Positions 46,790 to 58,454 of a DNA stretch of 64,000 nt are shown piece by piece (position 1 is the stretch's first letter; the number at the start of each line of letters is the position of its first letter). The notes below the pieces were generated by a model that made no database searches, had not been told where the DNA came from, and saw nothing but the letters and a program-made list of their open reading frames with translations. Position numbers and translations under genes: made by a program. Origin of the DNA: Edaphochlamys debaryana (taxonomy: Eukaryota; Chlorophyta; Chlorophyceae; Chlamydomonadales); the NCBI GenBank assembly GCA_016858145.1, contig JAEHOE010000064.1:248001-312000 (forward strand), given 5' to 3'.

Positions 46790-49700
46790 TCACCCCCTCC
46801 GCGTGCCCGTCCCGCTGGTCCCCGGCCGCGAGGGCGAGGCCCGCTGCGTGAGCACCCCCGCCGCCGTGGCCACGCCCTTGCGGCTGCTCATGTACGATGT
46901 GGCAGGGCGCTCCTGCAGCATGGACAGCTCAGAGGTCTGGGGGGCAAGCGGAGGGGGGAGGGGCAGGGGGAGTCGGCTCAGTCATTGATGCAGCGAAGGT
47001 CCAGCCGCACCTCGGCCCGCAGCACCCTTGACGTCACGCCTTCCCTACCAACTGCCTCTACTTCCCACCTCTTCCTTCCCTATCCCCTTCCCCGTCCAAT
47101 GACGCTGGCCTCCCCCACTCCCGGCCACGCTCCCGCGCTTACCTTAAGCAGGTGTGCCACGCCCATTCGTCCCATGGCTCCGTAGGCCCCTCTCCCTGAT
47201 CCTCCCGCGAGCGCCGCGTCCCGGGCCACCGCCGCCGCCACCGTGATGCGTGAATTGCGTGCTGCGTCGAAGTCCCGCAGCCACAGCGCAGCAGGCACCT
47301 CGGTGTCTGAGGCGTGGTCGTCAGAGCTGCTGCTGCCGCTGCTGCCCTCGCCGTCGCCCTCCTCCTCGCTGCCCCACTCGTCCTCCAGCCCCTCGGCCCG
47401 CGCCACGACGGACACGAGCCGCTTGCCGCTGCCGGGCCGGGCCCCGCCCGGGCCCACCCAGGCCCCGCCGGGCCCAGGCCCGGGCCCGGCCCCGGGCGCG
47501 CCGACCACCGAGCCCTCCATCGCCAGCGCCAGGCCGCCGTACGGCGACCCTCGTGGCACGCCCCCACCCGCCGCAACCGTCGCGGCACCGCCGCTCCCTC
47601 CAGCCCCAAGTGAAACGCCCGAAGCGATGGCCGGGAGGCCTAGCGCGCCTGAGCCCACGCGCCCCAGGCTGCTCGCCGCCCGCTCCCCGCCCGCGTTGCG
47701 CGACTTCATTCGACGCAGCGACGCGCGTCTGTCTAGGCGCTGTTGGTTGGAGGCGTCGCAAACGAGCGCGATTTCGGAGCTGGCGCTCGCGGGCCGGGAG
47801 GCGAAGTGCAGCGGTCGCGAGCCCGGGCCGTCGTGCGGGGAGGGCCCGGCGGATGCGTAGCCGCTCGCGCCCTCGGCCCCGTCGCCCCCCGGTGGCTCCG
47901 GTGTGGCGGATACGGACGTGGGAGCCGCGGGGTCCGTGCGGGGTATGGCCCGGGAGGTCTCCATGACCCAGCTGTCTCGCTCCTGCGGGGGCCGAACAAT
48001 GCCGGGGTCAGCAGCTTTGCGGGATGAGGGTGAGGGGATGTGTGGTGGGCACGGCACGTGAGGCAGGGCAAGGCCGGGAGCCCGACGCTGGGTATGGCCG
48101 GCGAGGAAGAATGTGCATCTCTCGCCCCATCCTTCACACAAGGCCCAGGACCCCGTCAAAGGCAGGGGCATGGCTCGCTGCACATTGCCCCCCTCCGGAC
48201 AGAGGCCCACAGCCCCACAGCCCCACTCACGTCGAGGGGCTGCCGCTCCGTGTCCGCCCAAGTGCTCGGGTCCTGCGAGGGCAAGGGGCGCAGGCTGCAT
48301 TATAGACTGCGAGAGGAATCAACACTGTTCTGTCGAGCAACCCTGTTTTCACCACGCGGTCTCAACTGCAGCCCTTCTCCAGCACATGGCTTCCACAGTA
48401 GCCAAAAAAGGCCAAGCCACGCCCCACACACACCGGCCTCGCCCCCACCCCGCTTTCCCCCCAGCACCCACGTCCAGGCTCCACGTGTTCTGTCCGAACG
48501 TGCCGACGCGCACGCCAGTCTCCGTCCACAGCGCCACCGTACAGTCCGCCGACGACGACACCAGGTACAGGGCCCGGCTGCTGCCGCCGCCGCCCAGGCC
48601 GCCGCGCCCCGGGGGCGCAGGCGCGTCCACCCAGTCTAGGCTGGTCACGTGCGCTCGGTGGCCCCGCCACACCGCCAGCTCACGGATCGTGGCGGCGGCG
48701 GTGGCCTGAGACATGGGCCCGCCGCCGTAGGTGGACAGGTCCCACACCTGGCAGCACACAAAAGGAGGTGTAGTGGATGAGAGAGAGGCAGGACACAGGT
48801 ACTCAGGTATCAGGGCATCGTCCCTGCCGGTACGCCCAGGCATGCTTGGCGTCGCGACTGCAGGTAGCCGTGGAGCAAGGTGGAGCAGCGGTGTCCGCCT
48901 ATCCCTCCGACCTGACCCCGCCCCACCTTGATCATGCCCCCGCTGTCCCCCGTGGCGATCCGCGAGTTTGACCCGTCCAGCGCCAGCGCCTGAACCGTCT
49001 CGCCCTGAGGAGTGGCGGGTGTGAAGACAGGCCAAGGAAGGGCGGCAGCGAGAGCTTTGGGCCGAGCGAACGAACCCAGTCATTTAATAACCGAACACAG
49101 GCCCACCTGCTATCCCAATACCAGCGCACATGCCCAAGCCGTCCCGGCCCAGGCCCAGGCCCAGGCCCAGGCTCAGGCCCAGGCCCAAACGGTACCCACC
49201 GACGTGTGCCCCGTGAACCGCTCCGCCAGCAGCGCTCCATCCAGCACGTCCCACAGCCTCAGCCAGCGGTCCGCGCCCACTGCCACCAGCACCGAGCGCA
49301 GGCGGCTGGGCCCCGCGCCCAGGCCGCCCATGCTGCCGCCCGGGCCGCCGCCGCCCGACAGGAACGCCAACGCCTCCACGGCCCGCTCGTTGGCCGGCCG
49401 CTGCTGCGTGCCCGGCGCCAGCATGCGGCGCTTGGGCGCGCATGAGTCCATGTTCCACACCCATAGCTCGCCGTCATCGGAGGCGGTTACGACCGTTGAT
49501 GAGCCCTCGATGGCCACCATGGCCAGGATGTCGGCCTGCGGGGTAGGTTGGATCCAGAGGCGGTTGGATCCAGATCCGAAGATGCGGATGCGGATCTTTG
49601 CAGGGCAGGGGATCATGGTGGAGGAGCTCAGGCGATGCAGGGCCGCCCTGGCTCGGATCTCGGCCTGTGGTGGCACGTACAGTGCCGGGGCGCCGTAGGC

Positions 49701-52700
49701 TACAGGCTTCGAGCCTCCGTGCCCCATCCCTCCCCTCTCCTTCCCCTCCTCCCTCCCCCCCTCATCCATCCTCCTCGCCCTCCCCCCCTGCCGTTCACCT
49801 TGTGCCCCGCTAGAGTGCGCGACGGCCCCAGCTCTTTGCCCCGACCCGCCCTGCCCTCACGCGCCCTCCCTCCCCTCTCCTTCCCTTCCTCCCCCCCTCC
49901 TCCTCACCATCCCTCAAACTTTGTCAGGACTAAGCTATCAGTACCCAAACCCCACCTTGTGCCCCGCCAGAGTGCGCGACGGCCCCACGCTCTTGGCCGC
50001 GTTGTCCTCGTAGAAGGTGATGCGTCGGTCCCAGCCGGCGGCCAGCACGTAGCGCGTGAGCGGGCCCCGCAGCGGCACCAGAGCCGTCACCTCGGCCTTG
50101 GAGCGGGACGCAAGCGCGGAGAGACAGGCGCCGCTAGAGAAGTTCCAGATCTGCGGGAGCGGAGGGATGGTCATCAGGGGATAAGGCGACGGGTGCACGC
50201 ACATGACAGGCAGGCGCCGGTGCTGAAGATCCAGATCCGCATGGGTGGGATGGCTGGGCGATGGGCGGTACGACAGCGTGATTCACCAACCAGCAAAAAG
50301 GTGGCAAGCCGGAAAGGGAGGAAGTATCTCAACTGGCAACACGGCTCCCTTCCACCCACCCCCTTGCTTCTGCGGCCGCCCCACCTTGCAGTCCCCGTCC
50401 TCTGCCCCGCTCATGAGTCGGCGCTTGGCTGCGTCGAAGGCCAGCGCCGTGATGCGCTTGTCGCCATGGCAGTGCATGAAGCGGTAGCGCAGCTTGCCGG
50501 TGGGCACGTGCCTGGGGGGTGGGGGTGGGGGTGGGGGTGGGGGTGGGGGTGGGGGTGGGGGTGGGGGTGGGGGGTGGGGGTGGGGGTGGGGGTGGGGGTG
50601 GGGGTGGGGGTGGGGGTGGGGGTGGGGGTGGGGGTGGGGGGGGGGGTGGGGGTGGGGTGGAAGGAGGGATGTGAGGGGGGGGGGGGGACCGGGCAAGCAG
50701 GGAGGCTTCTGGCTCCCCACTCAAGACCGCCGCCGCCATTGTGATCCGCTGTGGGGGCTGGGATGCCCCTGGAGAAGTTCTGTTGTCATAATCATGCCAG
50801 TGGGTCGACCCAAACCCGAACGCCAAGGGCACCGATCACCCTAGGAGGGCAGCTTTGTCAGCACCCCGTTGTTTTGAATGTGGGCATGGACTGGCAAGAG
50901 CCCAAGGCCAGAGGCGGGGCGGCGCTCACCAGACGCTGATGGTCCCTGCGTGGTCAGCGGAAATGGCCTCACTGAAGTTGGAGTTGTAGATGACACGCGT
51001 CACGGCGGCGGAGTGGGCCTTGGTGGCGCCCGCGCCGGCGGTCGTCATCTTCCACACCTGCGGGGGGGGAGGGCGGGCGGGGGGGGGGGGGAGGAAGGGG
51101 GGCGACACTGTCACGGCGACCTGGCAGAGGTGGCGGGGAGCAGTTCCACACCTGAAGGGGAAGCGGTGCGGGGGGCAACAGCAGCGGTAGAGCCGCGGCT
51201 TGGAGTGGGGCTGCCTCTAGCGGAGAGGGAGCTGGACAGCAGTAGCTGTCCGTGTTCGGCTCGACGCGGAAGCCGCTCCCCTTTAACCCTCGGCAGGGGT
51301 GACACGGCAGAGGTGGACGGCGGTGGAGGGGGAGATGGGCGCCACGGCCGCTCCCCTTCGAACCCCTGTCCAACCTCGCCCTCGCCCCCACCTTGGGTCG
51401 GTTGTAGCCCGTAACCAACTGCCGCCGCTCCGAGTCGTACAGCGCCGGGGTGACGGCGTCCTCCTGGGCCTGGGGGCGGAGGGGGGATATGGGGGTGGAT
51501 GGGGGGGTGGATGGGGGGGCAGGGGGATGAGGACGAGTTTGATCGGGGAGTGCGTCTTGGGCGCCACTCGCTGGCAGGAAGGGGGGGCAGGGGGTGATGT
51601 ACGACAAAAAGGAATTCGGAGAGGAATGGCAGGGGGCAGGCGGGCGAGGGTGCGTTTGCTCGGTCAGTGCACGGGGCAGTGGATACCGTACTCAAGCTAC
51701 GGCGTCACTTGCGTCCATGGCTGCAGCTAGGAAGCCCTTGCCTCCAGCGGCAGGGCACCGCGAGAGCAGGACGCCTCGGGACCCGCTTGCCGAGGCCGCC
51801 CTCGGCCCCCTGCCCCCTGCCGCTCACCCACGCCCCCATGTTGAGCAGCTCGCGGTCGGGCAGCGACTGGATGCACTTGTGGTTGCGGATGTCCCAGATC
51901 TGCGAGATCGGTACGGCAACAGATCAGCATGGTAGGATGGCAATTTGTCATGCGTGTCGCGCCCTTCTGCGCCCCAGCTCCCTTCTCCTATCCGAAAGCT
52001 ACTTCTCAGCTGCCAGCGTGCCGCACCCCTGCAACCCTAATCTGGCCCCTGGCCCCCAAGCCCCTCGCCCGTTTCGATGGCCCCTCTGCCTTCCTGACCT
52101 TGATGATGTGGTCCGTGCTGAGCGAGATGATCTGGTTGTCTCGGTCGTTGACCACCACCCCCGTCACCGCGGCGTTGTGGCCGGACAGCACGGCCAGGGG
52201 TTTCTGGGGGGCACGGCGCAAACACGGGGGCGTGTGTAACTATATGAGCAGTGTCCAGCTTCCACATTGCGTCCGGTGGGTTGAGGCCACCGGATCTGCA
52301 TGCGCGTGAGATGATTGACTTTCAACTCGCTGCACCATCCAAGCTTTTGGGCAGGCAGAGTGTTAGAAGCACCTGGCACCACCACCACGCGCCCGCACCC
52401 CGCCCTTTCCCCTCACCTGCGAGAAGGGGTTCCACATGATGACCCTGCGGTCTAGCGACCCCGTGGCCACGAACTTGTAGAGGGAGGACCAGTCCACGGC
52501 ATTGACTCCCTGGGGTGGGGGAGGGAATCATGGGGTCCAGTGCGACGCGACGGGAGGACGGGCACACATCAAGTCCTTATATCCGATCCATGCACAGCCG
52601 TGCCCCCTGCCCTCTTGAGACCCCACCACGGCATGGTGCCTGCCGCCCGGCGACCCGCAATCCCCCGCATCCGCGCCCCCTTCATTCCTCCCACCCCCCC

Positions 52701-55700
52701 AGCCCCCCTAGCCCGCAACTTGGTGTGGTGCCCGTCCAGCCCCTTGAGCACCCGGCGACCCAGCATCGGCAATGTCTACCATAATACCCTCACCCACTGC
52801 CCGTTTCTAAGCTGTGCCCCACCCACCCTCCACACACTCTTCCTGCGTCCCCACCTTGGTGTGGTGCCCCTCCAGCTTCTTGAGCGGCACTCGCTCCTCG
52901 GCGTCCGTGATGGACACGGTCTTGTCCAGCGAGGCAGCCAGCACACAGTTCATGTCGGCAACGTACCTGTGGAGGGGGGGTGGGGAGGGGGGGAAGGGGG
53001 GTGGCGAGTGAGTTTCGGAGTATTGGAGAGCGAAGAATGAGGTAGGAGGCGGAAATGGAGGTGCGGGTTATCATTGTGGGGGTGGCCGCACAACCGAAAC
53101 CCGGCGAGCGCTAGGGTGCCACGTGGGTGGGGTCGTCGCAAGGATAGCGCGGGGAAGGACACCTCGCCCTCGAACTGCCCCACACTTGCCCCGACTCCCT
53201 TGTCGCACACGCCTCCTCACTTGGCCGCCATCACCCAGTCCCCGTGGCATTGATACCGCCATCCACAGTCTTTCCGTTGCTCGCCCCTATCCTCTCCCCT
53301 CCCCCTCTTCCCTTCCCCCGCCCCCCCGCCCCGCTGCCTCCTCACTTGACGGCCATGACCCAGTCCCCGTGGTGGTGGTACCGCCAGCGCGGCCGCTCCG
53401 TTAGGCGCTCCATGCCGCTGCCGCCGCCGCCGCCGCCGGGCTTGCCGTCGCCGTCGCCTCCGCCGGCGGCGTTGGAGCTGCGCAGCTCGAACAGCCGCAC
53501 CCAGCCGCCGCCGTCGCCCACCACCACCAGCTCGGAGTCCTTGGCCCGGGGGGGGACCCAGACGTCCAGGCAGAGGGGCACGTAGTCGATCTCGGGGATC
53601 TAGCGGGGAGGGAGGGGAGGGGGAGAGGGGAGGGGAAGGGGGGGAGGTGGAAGGGGCGGAGGGTGGAAGGGGGGGAGGGAGAGAGGTGAAGGCGAGGGGC
53701 GGCACCGGGCAAACGGAAGGGGGCGAGAGGTGGGCGCTGAGGGTCAACTCTCGCCCATTGCCTGTCCCACAAACGCTGCACGCTATGATGCGTCCTCCGC
53801 CCGACACCGACCCGCGCCTCACCTGCCCCGCCACCTCGTACGACGCCAGATCGTAGATCCGGATGGATCTGCTGAAGGATCCAACCGCCAGCTTCTGCGT
53901 GAGCGGCATGAAGGCCGAGCAAGTGGCCCAGAGGCCGCCGTTGCCGTGCGAGGGCCGCGAGGAGCCCGCGGCCCCGCCCTCCCGCGCCGACAGCAGGCGC
54001 TCCGAGCCCTCGTGCCCGTGCCCCCCCGCACGAGGGCGGGGCAGGTGCAGCGTTTTGACGTGCTTCAGGTCCTTGGCGTTCCACAGCCGCACCGTGCCGT
54101 CCCTGCGCTCGCAGCAGGGGAGGGGTCAGGCGGAGGGGCGGAGGATGAAACGTGGTGGGGAGTGAGGGGAGGGCTGGGCGCCATCAGCCACTGCCGCAAA
54201 GCCCTTCTTCCCAGGCTCCCGCCTGACACCGCCTTCCGAGTCCCGAGCCCCTTGGCCCAGCCACCGCCCGTCTTCAGCTTCGTACACCTCGTCCCCTCTC
54301 CGCAACCCTCACGCCCCAACCCCCTGCTCGCCTGCCGCACGTGGCGTAGCGATTCCCCCCCACCCCCGTCGCCCACCCCCACCCCCACCACCTTATCAAC
54401 CCCAACCCCCATTACACCCCTCTGCTCGCCTGCCGCGCGTGGCGTAGCGGTCCTCCCCTGCCCCCTCTGCCCCTTTAGTCATGCCGTCTCCCCCCTCCCC
54501 CTTCACCCCTTTCCCTCCGCCTCCACTCGCCTGCCGCACGTGGCGTACCGGTCCACCCCGTTGGCCAGGCGCATGGAGGCGATGTGGGTCATGGCGTCCT
54601 TGTGGGCCAGCAGGTCGGGCACCGGGGAGGGCTCGGCTTGCTGGGGGGGGGGGGGGTGAGAGGGGACGGGGGGGGGATGGGGGGTTGAAGGTTTGAGGGG
54701 GCGGCGGGGGCGAGGCACGTGAGGGCATCCTTCTGAGCCGCCCGAGACGAAGGACTCCCACTGGACCCCGTCCCTCCCCTGGCCAGCTCTGTTTTGCGCT
54801 CTTCCCCTGACCCTATCTGCCCTGCCCTGTCTGCCCTTCTCCTCCGCATCCCCCCTCTACCCTCCCCCCCTCCCGCCCCCTCCCCCTCTCCCTCCGGCGT
54901 CGGCGCAATCCCGCTCAGCAACAACCAGCCCCTCCCCCTCCTCCCCTCCCGCCCCTAGTCCCCCCCCCTTTCTCCTCACCTGCATGGTCACGGTGCTCTC
55001 GAACTCGCGCACCTTGGCGCTGCCCTGGCTCTCCAGCAGCATGTAGGTGGAGAACTCGTCCCAGTCCACGGTGCCGTCGCTGGGGGGGGGACGGGGGGGC
55101 GGGGAGCAGGGTTGACTGGGGAGAGGGGCGCGGGAATGAGCTAGGGGGACCAGGTCCTAGTCCACCGTGCCATCAGGGGCTGTCCGACTGCCCGCTTGCT
55201 CACATCCGTCACATGAGCTGTGTGCGCCACGGACCCGCGCACCTGTTTGCGTCAATGCGCATGAACAGCTTGGCCAGCGCCTCGGCATCCCCGCCATCCT
55301 CCGTCTGCAGAATGCCTGCGGGGGAAGAGGGCCAGAAAGACGTGTGCGGGCGGGAGGCGTCAGGATTCCGGGACAAGACGCGGGCCCCGAACGCTTCACG
55401 CTCACACGTCTCACTTCTGCACTCTCCCCTCGGGACCACGCGCCCCCGTGCCGCGATCATCTCGGCTACCTACGACCTCCTTCCTCATCCTGACCCACGC
55501 CCCCCGCTCCACCCTGCCGCAAGCCGCAGGCCCTGCAGCCCCGCCTACCGCTTCGCCCCGCCCCAGGTCCCACGCCCAGCAGCCCTCACCCCACCCCCAC
55601 CCAGGAATGCGTTGATGAACTCCTGCGGGTGCAGCCGGCCGCTGCCGTCCATGTCGGCAGAGTCAAACTTGGCCTTAACGCGACGCAGGATGTCCTGGGG

Positions 55701-57351
55701 GTGTAGAGGGGGGAGGTGAAGGGGTTGGAGGGTGGCAGTGGGGTTGTGGCGGTGGTGGGTGGTTGTGGGGAGGTGAGAGTGGGTTGAGGGGGTGAGAAGC
55801 CCAGAGCCCTGAGCAGAGGGAGGCCAGAGCGGGATGGGCACGCGGACCCACAACGCAACGCCCACGAGCGGCTTCGTGGGTTTGGGGCAGCTGCCAAATC
55901 CACTACCAGGCCTGGGGGCTGCCCTGCAGCAACAGCCGTCGGCCTGCGGGAACCAATGTGCTGCACGCGTTCCCTGGCCCCATCTGCGAAGCCAGAGAGT
56001 CTAGCCGCAGCGAACCCGGGGTCTGTCGCCTGCCGTCCAAGCCATGCGGCCTCGGGTGCACCACCGATGCTCCCCGGCCAGCCCCCAGCCAGGGTCTCCA
56101 GCACGGTCAGCCCCAACGGGTCCCCGGCATGGCATCGCCGGCCCCAAGCCTCCAGCCAGGGTCCCCGGCAGCCCCCGCACGACTCTCCGGACCGCAGCCC
56201 CCAGGGCGCAGGGCCCTCTGGCGCCCGGGCCCTTTCACCCAGCTGGTCCGTAGCCGGGATCCCGAGCCCGGCTTCAGGCACATCCCCCAGGCCCGGCCCC
56301 CAGCACTCTGGAGTCCAGTTGGAAGTTTGGCCCCGCCATGCCCCAGTCCGCCAGGCGTTGCTGGGGCTCGGGCAGCAGAGCTGAGCTCGAGTCCGGCGCC
56401 CCGATTGTTTGGCTGCAGAGCCGCCAGTGCCTGTGGTCCTGGGCCAAGCCCGTCCGGGGCCCAGGCTCCGCTGCTGACTGCTAAGGCAGGCTCCGCCGAG
56501 GCAGGTTCCGCCGAGGCAGGTTCCCCCGAGGCGGGTTCCGCCGAGGCGGGCTCCTCCGGGTGGCCCCGCTGCTGTTCGCCGAGGCAGGTCCCGCCGGGGC
56601 AGCCATCTGTCCAGACCATTGGGTGGTTCCTGCAGCTGGCGGGCGGCTTGCAGCAGCGTCTCCTCGTGTGTCCACGGGTGTCTGTCCACCAGGGCGCGCA
56701 GCTCCCAGTGCTTTGCTGCTGAGGGCTCAGCCGCTGTGTCCCGCTGCGGATCTGGGTTCCCGCCGAGCGCCCCCAGGCTGCGGTTCGGTTCTCTCAATCT
56801 CCAGAGTCCATGCTCGTGCAGAGCTTGGGTCTGAGCGCCTGTTGAGCTCTCAACACCCGTACCCCTGCCTCTGTCTGCCAACATCTTGCTCCTTGGGTCC
56901 CAGCCCTACCCCTCGTCGTGGCAACAACCCCAGCCCCAGCCCCGGCCCCAGCCCCACCCCCAGCCCCAGCCCCTCCTCCCAACGTCCCACCGCTCCACCA
57001 TCCCCCCACACTATCCTCACCTGGTTGACTGCATCCGTGGCGTGAGGCTGCTCGCTGTACTTAGGCACATAGCTGGCCTTTGCGCCACCGACGCTGCCAC
57101 CGCCAGGGCCGCCGCGAGAGGTCATCGCGCTTCGCCCGCCTCCTGGGGAGCCCCCGCCCACGCCGGTGACTGCGAGGCGGAAGTTGGGTGACGTGAGGGT
57201 GGGTTGAGGGGGCCCGCCCTGCTCAGCGGCCAGCTCCGGGTATCCATCCCTTCCGCAGCCTTGGATGTTGCCCGCAACCCCTCCCCCCTCCCATCCCGTG
57301 TAGACCCACTTGACACGCGCGGCAGGCCTCCTCCTCCGCCGCGGCGCCCAT
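46790..57351 (-). CDS. EF-hand and WD40-repeat protein (WDR49/WDR64-like)
   Basis: Twenty-two exons in phase give about 1,244 aa. Order (high to low): 57306-57351, 57021-57169, 55601-55694, 55243-55315, 54980-55079, 54531-54640, 53823-54102, 53346-53599, 52855-52966, 52417-52509, 52099-52203, 51828-51899, 51392-51469, 50930-51057, 50385-50511, 49956-50150, 49200-49535, 48927-49004, 48472-48747, 48231-48272, 47143-47982, 46790-46936. The N-terminus has two EF-hands (DMDGSGRLHPQEF; DANSDGTVDWDEF, split by an intron). It is followed by at least ten WD-like blades (RDGTVRLWNAKD, TGSLDRRVIMWNP, STDHIIKIWDIR, ASDDGELWVWN, SSADCTVALW), then a long Ser/Gly/Ala-rich tail. This layout is that of the WDR49/WDR64/EFCAB8 family of cilia proteins; calcium-linked axonemal function is inferred. 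The exon 1-2 junction is weak; ATG at 57125 is an alternative start. Confidence 0.85.
49146..49188 (+). repeat. (CCCAGG)n run in intron
   Basis: About seven hexamer copies just below exon 17 of the WD40 gene. Confidence 0.8.
49640..49672 (-). repeat. Decayed copy of WD40 exon-17 5' edge
   Basis: Resembles the acceptor and first codons of exon 17 (49505-49541); about three quarters of positions agree. Confidence 0.5.
49796..49845 (-). repeat. Copy of WD40 exon-16 3' edge plus donor
   Basis: Close to 49953-49996 (TTGTGCCCCGC.AGAGTGCGCG then ACGGCCCC), including the GTG donor; about 90% alike over 45 bases. It lies in the intron just downstream. Confidence 0.85.
50205..50240 (-). repeat. Copy of WD40 exon-16 5' edge
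   Basis: Resembles 50121-50156 (exon start ATCTGGA..GGCGCCTGTC with its CAG), in the intron just upstream. Exon 16 thus has relics on both sides. Confidence 0.75.
50513..50660 (+). repeat. (GGGGGT)n tract, G-quadruplex prone
   Basis: About 24 near-perfect copies on the + strand, immediately upstream (in transcript sense) of the acceptor of WD40 exon 15, where the pre-mRNA reads (ACCCCC)n as its pyrimidine tract. Confidence 0.95.
51139..51160 (-). repeat. Copy of WD40 exon-14 5' edge
   Basis: Minus strand reads CAGGTGTGGAA as at the true exon-14 acceptor (51047-51062), about 90 bases upstream in the intron. Confidence 0.55.
52718..52754 (-). repeat. Copy of WD40 exon-9 3' edge
   Basis: Resembles 52854-52893 (CTTGGTGTGGTGCCC.TCCAGC); lies in the downstream intron. 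Confidence 0.8.
53212..53260 (-). repeat. Copy of WD40 exon-8 3' edge plus donor
   Basis: Near match to 53338-53386 (CATCACCCAGTCCCCGTGG versus CATGACCCAGTCCCCGTGG), keeping the same GTGAGG donor. In transcript sense it lies 126 bases beyond the real donor and encodes ..HGDWVMAAK versus ..HGDWVMAVK. Confidence 0.88.
54326..54352 (-). repeat. Copy of WD40 exon-6 3' edge (second intronic)
   Basis: CTCGCCTGCCGCACGTGGCG, the exon-6 end with its GC donor, about 200 bases downstream in the intron. The reading frame has the TAC of the exon changed to a stop-like TAG context. Confidence 0.8.
54420..54454 (-). repeat. Copy of WD40 exon-6 3' edge (first intronic)
   Basis: Same exon-end and donor repeated with period about 100 bp between the real one (54524-54552) and the copy at 54326. 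Confidence 0.8.
55152..55185 (-). repeat. Decayed copy of EF-hand exon 5' edge
   Basis: Minus strand reads GATGGCACGGTGGACTAGGAC, matching the EF-hand exon start GACGGCACCGTGGACTGGGAC (55062-55079) but with Trp changed to a stop. Confidence 0.75.
55695..57020 (-). other. Long intron 2 of the WD40 gene
   Basis: 1.3 kb without a supported exon. It includes low-complexity Pro/Gly/Ser-coding-like sequence on both strands and the minisatellite at 56480-56565. A missed exon is possible. Confidence 0.4.
56480..56565 (+). repeat. GCCGAGGCAGGTTCC minisatellite
   Basis: Four to five tandem copies of a 15-18 base unit (GCCGAGGC.GG.TCC) in intron 2 of the WD40 gene. Confidence 0.75.
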
Positions 57352-58454
57352 CCTGTCGGGAGACACGCGATGGGTAGGGTTAACACACTCCCGGTGACCG
57401 AGCTGACGGGCCGAAAGTGCGCACGACCAGTCTATGCTGGCCTTGTCCAGCCTAGAGCGTGGTGTCGCTAAGACGAGGCGCGTCCCATGCCGAGGGTTCC
57501 ACAGTCTGCGCCTCTTACCCCTGAGCCAACGTTAAACATCGCCTAATTGACCAGAGTCACAGAGCCACTAGCTATGTGGCTCTGGCATCGTGTCGCGCGC
57601 CTTGACCGACGAGCATCGAAGCTCACGGTCTCAACCCGGGTAAGCTTCAGTTACATGTTTTTATCATAGCGAGTCTTATGTAGGAGGTCACGCGCAATCA
57701 ACTTGGAGCAAGTAATAGCTGGACACGGAAATTTACTTGGGGCAAGGTGACTCCGAGTTGTGCCCGTGTTGGGTTTGACTATGTGTTCATATGGATGGGT
57801 ATGCAGTATCGCTGGTGTCGTGGATGTGGGTTGCCGCGGAACGGGCTTGGGTACGTGCCTGATGCCGCCCCTGGTCAGCAGTCACTGGGTGGGGAGGAGG
57901 CGAGCGGGGCGACTGAACGTCGGCTGGCACCCTCAGGCCAGCTAAAACCGACGCTGTGAAGGACATGACGCTGAGCGGGTGGGAGCAGGCCTGACAGCGC
58001 CTGGTAACCAAGGGCAAAGCGGGTGGGGGAGGGTGGGGGAAGCCATCGATGTTCGGCCCAAACACCCCTACGCACGCCTGCATCCCGCAAAGCCTGAGGG
58101 AGCCCTCGTGAAGATTCTCCGAGGCTGCCCCGAATCTGCCGAGGTGCTCCTGAAGACGAGGAGGGACGGGGCGGGGTGAGACGACCACCGTGTACAGCAG
58201 GATCCGCGAGCTGTCGAAGCAAGGATTTCGTAGTCTGTGGCTTGCCTCGCTGCTTCAGCACATACAATACTAGCAACGAGGGCACACATAGGCAGGGCTC
58301 CGTGCCCTCAGGAGCGCCCGGGATGGCGCGCACACGGAGCTTGCTGTTAGTCCGCCGACGTTTCTGTTGGTGCTCAAGCGCTGCTGGTGTCTGCTTATTG
58401 CTTTGTTAGCCCACGACACTTGATTTTTCTACTGATAGCTTGCGCGCGCCTGAG
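57352..58454. other. Divergent intergenic / promoter region
   Basis: Lies between the WD40 gene (-) and the nucleoporin-like gene (+), so it should hold both promoters. No gene supported. A 9-bp hairpin lies at 57561-57585. Confidence 0.5.
57561..57585. repeat. Perfect hairpin
   Basis: CAGAGCCAC - 7-base loop TAGCTAT - GTGGCTCTG. Not followed by a T-run; function unknown. Confidence 0.6.

Noticed and set aside
50513..50660. Interstitial telomere repeat
   Set aside because: The unit is GGGGGT; Chlamydomonas-type telomeres are TTTTAGGG, and the tract sits inside a gene.
56107..56884. Long frames on both strands in WD40 intron 2
   Set aside because: Low-complexity and repeat-driven; no splice borders join them in phase with the flanking exons.
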